Source: Aequorivita sp. (GTDB lineage Bacteria; Bacteroidota; Bacteroidia; Flavobacteriales; Flavobacteriaceae). From it: DNA of 6,628 nt. Every line of letters begins with the position of its first letter. Position 1 is the first letter of the stretch. Below, one piece after another: positions 1 to 4,932 of the stretch. The notes below the pieces were generated by a model. That model was not told the DNA's origin, made no database searches, and was given only the letters and a program-made list of their open reading frames with translations. The position numbers were made by a program, and so were the translations under genes. The DNA is taken from NCBI GenBank assembly GCA_002733915.1, contig NVXN01000002.1, positions 456,808 to 463,435 of the forward strand. Direction: 5' to 3'.

Positions 1-2
1 GT

Positions 3-1214
3 CCATTTCAGAAAAAAATCTACGGCATCCTTAGTTTTGGATGGAGTGGCCGTGTAAAGGATTGGCAGCGTTTTGAGGAAGTTTCCCTTGTTTTGGCAGG
101 TTTGGCAACGCCTTTGGTACTTTCAGTACACACCATTGTATCCTTTGACTTCGCTACCTCGGTAGTTCCTGGATGGCACAGTACCATTTATCCGCCGTAT
201 TTCGTTGCGGGAGCAATTTTCTCAGGATTCGCTATGGTGCAGACACTTTTGATTGTAATGCGGAAAGTATCAAACCTTGAAGCTTATATTACAATTGTCC
301 ACATAGAATATATGAACAAGGTAATCCTACTTACCGGCGGTATTGTTACCACAGCATACATTATTGAGTATTTTATCGCTTGGTATTCTGGGGTGCCTTA
401 TGAAAACTATGCCTATCTTTCTTTCGGTGCTGCAACAGGTCCATATTGGTGGGCATTTTGGGCATTGATTATCTGTAACCTTATTGTGCCACTTACACTT
501 TGGGTAAAAAAATTGAGAAGAAACATTATATGGACCTTCATCGTAGCCTTAATAATTAACATTGGGATGTGGTTTGAGCGTTTTGATATTATCGTTATTG
601 ATTTAAGTAAAGATCGATTGACTTCTTCCTGGACTATGTTTCAACCAACTTTCGTAGATATTGGAACATTTATGGGAACCATAGGCTTTTTCTTTGTGCT
701 TTTCCTTCTGTATGCACGTACATTCCCAGTAATAGCACAGGCTGAAGTAAAAACAATTTTAAAATCTTCAGGAGAATCTTTTAAAAGATTGCGTGCGGAA
801 CATGGAGACGATTACAGTCATGTGCAAACGGTAGAGCAATATCCTGCTGATGCAGGCCCATCTGCTAATGTAGAAGATAAAGAGATTGACTCTTCATTTA
901 ATGAGCTTGATGAAGATGCAGAAAATACTGAAGTAGACTATCAAGCTAATAAAGGCAAAATAGACAGCTTGCTAAGTGGTATTGGTACATTTGACCCTGC
1001 AACCCAGACGCAAGACGACCTCACAAAGATTAGCGGAGTTGGACCAGTAATGGAACAAAAACTTCATCAGTTGGGAATCTTTACTTTTGAACAAGTAAGC
1101 CGAATGACTGATCGCGAATACGATTTACTGGACGAGATAATTAGTGAATTCCCTGGAAGAGCCAAACGTGATGATTGGGCTGGGCAGGCGCTAACACTAA
1201 AAAACAAAAACTAA
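3..1214 (+). CDS. actC: ActC, NrfD-like membrane subunit of alternative complex III (5' partial), with C-terminal HhH domain
   Basis: Integral membrane subunit of the quinol:cytochrome c/oxygen-oxidase electron-transfer complex ACIII; in this family it forms the quinol-oxidising site next to the FeS subunit ActB. The frame is open from position 3 with no stop, so the start lies upstream; the TTG at 93 is only an internal Leu codon. The visible 403 residues begin with a conserved Trp/Arg-rich cytoplasmic stretch and then LAGLATPLVLSVH. About six membrane helices follow (fragment residues roughly 27-48, 65-86, 107-128, 147-167, 174-191, 218-237), matching the last six of the usual ten. NrfD/ActC hallmarks are VPGWHSTIYPPYFVAG and GMWFERF. 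After the last helix there are about 165 further residues: a short basic segment, an acidic linker (about 275-337) and an HhH domain (about 338-400), which is unusual for a quinol-binding subunit. Only 2 bp separate it from actD. The ActC assignment is firm; the role of the tail is unknown. Confidence 0.95.
   Translation, partial: PFQKKIYGILSFGWSGRVKDWQRFEEVSLVLAGLATPLVLSVHTIVSFDFATSVVPGWHSTIYPPYFVAGAIFSGFAMVQTLLIVMRKVSNLEAYITIVHIEYMNKVILLTGGIVTTAYIIEYFIAWYSGVPYENYAYLSFGAATGPYWWAFWALIICNLIVPLTLWVKKLRRNIIWTFIVALIINIGMWFERFDIIVIDLSKDRLTSSWTMFQPTFVDIGTFMGTIGFFFVLFLLYARTFPVIAQAEVKTILKSSGESFKRLRAEHGDDYSHVQTVEQYPADAGPSANVEDKEIDSSFNELDEDAENTEVDYQANKGKIDSLLSGIGTFDPATQTQDDLTKISGVGPVMEQKLHQLGIFTFEQVSRMTDREYDLLDEIISEFPGRAKRDDWAGQALTLKNKN
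1014..1205 (+). other. Helix-hairpin-helix (H3TH-like) domain at the C terminus of ActC
   Basis: Encodes a segment starting DDLTKISGVGPVMEQKLHQL, with the GVGP hairpin turn between two short helices, followed by GIFTFEQVSRM and ending in PGRAKRDDWAGQA. This pattern matches the small HhH domain described as flap-endonuclease-1-like (COG3743 type). That domain often occurs as a stand-alone or C-terminal add-on, for example on some respiratory complex I subunit E proteins and ribosomal proteins. It is in frame with ActC with no stop or frameshift between them. It most likely faces the cytoplasm, as the C terminus of ActC is expected to. Whether it binds DNA, RNA or protein cannot be told from sequence; a docking or assembly role is an inference. 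Confidence 0.8.
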
Positions 1215-1216
1215 TT

Positions 1217-1753
1217 ATGGCTTCAAAAAAGATACACGCTATTTATACTGATGACGATCTGTTATTGCAGGCCGTTAAGCAAACTCGAGCTGCAAACTAT
1301 CACATTTCTGAGGTTTTTACCCCTTTTCCTGTGCACGGTCTTGACCATGCAGTAGGATTGGCTCCAACACGAATTGCAATAACCTCATTTTTATATGGAC
1401 TAACGGGTTTGAGCGTTGCAGTGCTGATGATGAATTTCATAATGATTGAGGATTGGCCGCAAAATATTGGAGGTAAGCCTAGTTTTACCTACTATCAGAA
1501 TATGCCTGCCTTTATTCCAATTATGTTTGAGCTAACCGTATTTTTTGCTGCGCATTTAATGGTTATAACTTTTTATATGAGAAGTAAAATTTGGCCATTT
1601 AAAAAAGCTGAAAATCCAGACGTGCGTACAACAGATGATCATTTTCTTATGGAAGTTGACGCAGACAATCATGACGTTGAAAAGTTGACCAAATTCTTGT
1701 ATGATACAGGTGCATCGGAGATTAGTTTAATTGAAAACGAGCAAGACCATTAA
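1217..1753 (+). CDS. actD: ActD, DUF3341 membrane subunit of alternative complex III
   Basis: Small ACIII subunit without cofactors, thought to support the membrane core on the cytoplasmic side. The ATG at 1217 gives 178 residues, the usual size for DUF3341. Upstream in-frame codons overlap the end of actC and would add an atypical leader, so this ATG is preferred. The first 50 residues form a soluble alpha/beta region opening with KKIHAIYTDDD and containing the family signature VFTPFPVHGLDHAVGLAPTR. Two membrane helices follow (about 53-76 and 97-121), linked by a loop with EDWPQNIGGKPSF, and MPAFIPIMFELTVFFAAH marks the second helix. The C-terminal soluble part contains TTDDHFLMEVD. The leader is A-rich with no clear Shine-Dalgarno sequence, as is common in Bacteroidota. 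It lies 2 bp after actC and 1 bp before actE, implying one transcript and probably translational coupling. No oddities seen. Confidence 0.96.
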   Translation: MASKKIHAIYTDDDLLLQAVKQTRAANYHISEVFTPFPVHGLDHAVGLAPTRIAITSFLYGLTGLSVAVLMMNFIMIEDWPQNIGGKPSFTYYQNMPAFIPIMFELTVFFAAHLMVITFYMRSKIWPFKKAENPDVRTTDDHFLMEVDADNHDVEKLTKFLYDTGASEISLIENEQDH

Positions 1754-1754
1754 T

Positions 1755-2414
1755 ATGAAAACATTAATAAGCATAGGAATTGCCATTATTGCTTCTGCAA
1801 GTTTGGTATCGTGTTTTGAAAAAAGGGAGCCCAATTACCAATATTTTCCTAATATGTATGAGCCAGTGAGCTATGAAGCTTATGGGGCTTATGAAATATT
1901 TCCGGACCAGCAAGAAGCTATGATTCCTCCTGATAATACGGTGCCTAGAGGGTATACTACTTATGACTATGAAAATAGTACAGCTGGTTTACAATTGGCA
2001 AAGGCAGAATCAAAAAGCCCTTATGATGTTACTCAAGAAAACCTTGCCACAGGAGCACAATTGTATACCATCTATTGCGCAGTATGTCATGGTGATAAAG
2101 GAGACGGGAAAGGAATTTTGGCAACCCGTGAAAAATTTCTAGGAATTCCTAGTTATGCAGATCCTGGGCGTACCATAACAATGGGAGGTGTTTATCATGT
2201 TGAAACTTTCGGTTTAAATGCTATGGGCTCCTACGCAGCCCAGGTAAATGAAAAGGAACGTTGGCAAATAGCAATGCATGTCATGAATCTAAAAGCAGCC
2301 CTAAACGGCGAGCCTGGTATTTTAGAAACTGCGCAGTCTGCTAACGATTCAACAAGTGTTGCAGAAGAAAAAAATATGGAAGCGGTTACTGCCTCCGAAG
2401 TAGAACAAGAGTAA
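1755..2414 (+). CDS. actE: ActE, lipoprotein monoheme cytochrome c of alternative complex III
   Basis: Periplasmic electron carrier of ACIII, probably the link to the oxidase CuA site. The ATG at 1755 gives 219 residues and places a lipoprotein signal peptide exactly at the N terminus: MK, a hydrophobic stretch, then the lipobox LVSC with Cys20 as the predicted acylated residue. A Tyr/Pro-rich segment (about 27-72) precedes the cytochrome fold. The single heme c motif is CAVCH (Cys108, Cys111, His112; codons 2076-2090), in YCAVCHGDKGDGKG. Met157 in NAMGSYAAQV is the likely sixth ligand, followed by the typical terminal helix EKERWQIAMHVMNL (about 166-179). The last 30 residues are acidic and low in complexity, with no second heme motif. 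The gene starts 1 bp after the actD stop. The family assignment is firm; Met157 as ligand is inferred from position. Confidence 0.96.
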   Translation: MKTLISIGIAIIASASLVSCFEKREPNYQYFPNMYEPVSYEAYGAYEIFPDQQEAMIPPDNTVPRGYTTYDYENSTAGLQLAKAESKSPYDVTQENLATGAQLYTIYCAVCHGDKGDGKGILATREKFLGIPSYADPGRTITMGGVYHVETFGLNAMGSYAAQVNEKERWQIAMHVMNLKAALNGEPGILETAQSANDSTSVAEEKNMEAVTASEVEQE

Positions 2415-2439
2415 AGAATTAAAGAGAATAGCTAAAGAT

Positions 2440-3816
2440 ATGTACACGCTACCTAGTAAATTAAAACTGTTTTCTATCATTATTATGGTTCTTGGCCTTG
2501 TAGGAATTGCCTATGGGTTTCTTACAGCACCAAAAACTATAGAGGATGTTAAAAAAATAATGGCTGAGCAAGAGGCCCATCACGGTGAAGGACATGTGGT
2601 TGAAACCCACGATCAGGAACACACGGCAAATTTTGTTGACGTGGCCCGTGGTGAAGAAGGTTATTCTGAAGCTGCAATGAAACATGCCACAGACTTAAAA
2701 CCGGAAGGCCACGGAGCAGCTTCACATGAAGAGCATGTGTTGCATCAGTTGCAAACCAGACCTTGGTCTGCAACATTTGTAGGAGCATTCTTCTTTTTAA
2801 TGATTGCATTGGGAGTATTGGTCTTTTATGCCATTCAATATGTATCACAGGCAGGGTGGTCTCCCGTTCTTTATAGAATAATGGAAGGTATCACCGCTTA
2901 TTTGCTTCCTGGTTCAATAATCGTATTCTTAATAGTTGTTTTTGCGGGAACTCATTTCTTCCCTTGGCAGAATGAAGAATTGGTAGCTCACGATAAAATT
3001 TTACAAGTCAAATCGGGATATTTAAATTTTCCATTCTTTGTAATTCGTGCGGTCATCTATCTTTTAGGGTGGAATTTGTACAGATATTACTCAAGAAAAA
3101 ATTCTCTAGCACAAGCTGAGACGAATAACTATGGCCCTTACAGAAAGAATTTTAAGGCGTCCGTATTATTTTTAATATTCTTTATAGTAACTGAAGCTAC
3201 TATGTCTTGGGATTGGTTTATGTCCATGACCCCACACTGGTACAGCACCCTTTTCGCTTGGTATATATTTGCAAGTATGTTTGTTTCGGCAATCACAGTT
3301 CTTGCCTTAACTACAATACACTTAAAAAGCCGTGGATTGATTCCTTTTGTGAGCGATAAACACCTTCACGATTTGGCAAAATTCATGTTTGCTTTCAGTA
3401 TTTTCTGGACATATTTATGGTTCGGGCAGTTCATGCTCATCTGGTACGCAAACATTCCGGAAGAAGTAACCTATTTCATTATAAGAATTCAGGAATATAA
3501 AGTATTGTTTTTCGGAATGCTTATCCTTAATTTTGTATTCCCTATTCTAGTACTTATGAATAGCGACTATAAGAGAGTGCCTTGGTTCGTTGTTATTGCT
3601 GCTGTATTCATCTTGGTAGGCCACTATATAGATATTTTCCTTTTGGTGATGCCTTCAACCGTAGGCCACAATTGGAGTTTTGGTATTCCAGAGATTGCAG
3701 CATTATTATTCTTTATGGGGCTTTTCATTTTTGTTGTGGGCACAGGACTTGGCAAAGTTTCCTTAAGACCGAAAAATGATCCGTTTATTAAAGAAAGTGA
3801 GAACTACCATTTTTAA
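2440..3816 (+). CDS. actF: ActF, ten-helix membrane subunit of alternative complex III
   Basis: Second large membrane subunit of ACIII, structurally related to ActC/NrfD. Whether it oxidises quinol is less clear than for ActC; a role in proton translocation has been proposed for the family. The 458 residues contain ten predicted helices (about 10-28, 110-132, 153-173, 196-214, 237-253, 268-292, 311-336, 353-374, 381-404, 417-437). Conserved stretches include EATMSWDWFMSMTPHWYST (about 252-270), GQFMLIWYANIPEEVTYF (about 329-346) and YIDIFLLVMP. Between helices 1 and 2 lies a roughly 80-residue soluble loop with ten His between residues 47 and 102, predicted to be periplasmic because the basic N terminus should stay inside. 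The ATG at 2440 follows a 25-bp A-rich gap after actE with no hairpin. Reading frames on the minus strand over this gene look like shadows: they have no recognisable protein features. Confidence 0.95.
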   Translation: MYTLPSKLKLFSIIIMVLGLVGIAYGFLTAPKTIEDVKKIMAEQEAHHGEGHVVETHDQEHTANFVDVARGEEGYSEAAMKHATDLKPEGHGAASHEEHVLHQLQTRPWSATFVGAFFFLMIALGVLVFYAIQYVSQAGWSPVLYRIMEGITAYLLPGSIIVFLIVVFAGTHFFPWQNEELVAHDKILQVKSGYLNFPFFVIRAVIYLLGWNLYRYYSRKNSLAQAETNNYGPYRKNFKASVLFLIFFIVTEATMSWDWFMSMTPHWYSTLFAWYIFASMFVSAITVLALTTIHLKSRGLIPFVSDKHLHDLAKFMFAFSIFWTYLWFGQFMLIWYANIPEEVTYFIIRIQEYKVLFFGMLILNFVFPILVLMNSDYKRVPWFVVIAAVFILVGHYIDIFLLVMPSTVGHNWSFGIPEIAALLFFMGLFIFVVGTGLGKVSLRPKNDPFIKESENYHF

Positions 3817-3844
3817 TCATTTAGTTTAAAGAAGATATTTTAAG

Positions 3845-4915
3845 ATGACCGCATTTTTAGTTGTATTAGTAATTATTCTTTTTGGAATTTCTGTTTGGCA
3901 AATGAGCAGGATATTTCAATTGGCACAGGGCAAGACTTCAATCCACTCCGAAATAGCTTCGGACAAGGACAATAACACCAACGGTTATTTGATGATGGGT
4001 TTTTTGGCCTTTATGTATATTTTGGCCATCCTTAGCTTTTGGCTGTGGGGAGATGTTCTTTTGCCAGATTCAGGTTCGGAACACGGTTCCAAAATAGATA
4101 ACCTGATGCTGATTTCCATGATCATCATTTTTCTGGTTGGAATACTTACACAATGGCTGCTCCATTATTTCGCTTTTATTTACAGAGGAAACAAAACTAA
4201 AAGAGCAACATTCTATGCAGATAATGATAAGCTGGAATTCATCTGGACCATCATTCCGGTAATTGTTCTGGCGGGGCTTATTATCTACGGTCTTTTTACT
4301 TGGACTGATATTATGAATGTAGATAAGGACGATGATCCATTGATTGTTGAACTATACGCTCAGCAATTTAACTGGAAAGCGCGTTATGGTGGAAATGACA
4401 ATACCCTTGGAGAAGCAAATGTTCGTTTAATAGAAGGTGTTAACCAATTGGGTGTTGATCCTGCAGACCCAAATGCACAGGATGACAAAATAGTAACAGA
4501 ATTACATTTGCCGGTGGGTAGAAAGGTTTTGTTCAAAATGCGTTCTCAGGATGTATTGCATTCGGCTTATATGCCACACTTCAGGGCCCAAATGAATTGC
4601 GTACCTGGAATGATTACACAATTTGCTTTTACCCCTACCGTTACCACGGCGGAAATGAGACAAAACGATAAGATTGTGGATAAAGTAGCCCGCATTAATG
4701 AAATTCGGAGAGAGAAAAGCGTAGCACTTACTGCTGCTGGCGATGAAGCCTTAGAGCCATATGAGTTTGATTACATACTTCTATGTAATAAAATTTGCGG
4801 TATTAGCCACTACAATATGCAGATGAAGATTATAGTAGAGTCTGAAGAAGATTATAAAACCTGGTTGGCAGAACAACCAACCGTTGGAGAACAACTTAGC
4901 AACGAAACTAAATAA
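3845..4915 (+). CDS. coxB: Cytochrome c oxidase subunit II (CuA), aa3 type
   Basis: Takes electrons at the binuclear CuA centre on the periplasmic side and passes them to heme a of subunit I. The 356 residues have two hydrophobic segments not usual in this family (about 3-20 and 48-69), then the two standard helices (about 85-111, followed by YRGNKTKRATFY; and 132-152, beginning EFIWTIIPVIV). The cupredoxin domain starts with IVELYAQQFNWKARY, whose aromatic patch marks the electron entry. CuA ligands are His239 (DVLHSAYMPHFRAQM), Cys314, Cys318, His322 and Met325 (CNKICGISHYNM). Two features differ from textbook proteins. His239 and Cys314 are 75 residues apart, against 35 in bovine subunit II, and the middle residue of the Cys motif is Lys316 where Glu is usual. 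There is no C-terminal cytochrome c domain, so this is aa3 rather than caa3. It lies 28 bp after actF and 17 bp before coxA. Confidence 0.97.
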   Translation: MTAFLVVLVIILFGISVWQMSRIFQLAQGKTSIHSEIASDKDNNTNGYLMMGFLAFMYILAILSFWLWGDVLLPDSGSEHGSKIDNLMLISMIIIFLVGILTQWLLHYFAFIYRGNKTKRATFYADNDKLEFIWTIIPVIVLAGLIIYGLFTWTDIMNVDKDDDPLIVELYAQQFNWKARYGGNDNTLGEANVRLIEGVNQLGVDPADPNAQDDKIVTELHLPVGRKVLFKMRSQDVLHSAYMPHFRAQMNCVPGMITQFAFTPTVTTAEMRQNDKIVDKVARINEIRREKSVALTAAGDEALEPYEFDYILLCNKICGISHYNMQMKIIVESEEDYKTWLAEQPTVGEQLSNETK

Positions 4916-4932
4916 TATTAGCTTAAATAGAT

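Noticed and set aside
93..95. TTG at 93 as the start of the first gene
   Set aside because: The frame stays open back to position 3 and the upstream residues match the conserved cytoplasmic Trp/Arg-rich stretch of ActC, so the gene begins before the window.
2461..2848. Two overlapping minus-strand reading frames opposite the start of actF
   Set aside because: They lie entirely inside a well-supported gene, their products match no family I recognise and look like complement translations of the His-rich loop.
3582..3779. Plus-strand frame of 65 codons inside actF
   Set aside because: Alternate-frame shadow of helices 9 and 10 of ActF, with no initiation signal or plausible protein features.
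3817..3844. Possible promoter or terminator between actF and coxB
   Set aside because: Only 28 bp of AT-rich sequence, with no inverted repeat and no convincing Bacteroidota -33/-7 promoter pair; a continuous transcript is simpler.
4916..4932. Similarity between the leaders of actF (TAGCTAAAGAT) and coxA (TAGCTTAAATAGAT) as a shared regulatory site
   Set aside because: Short, AT-rich and imperfect; such A-rich leaders are expected at Bacteroidota starts and the match could be chance.
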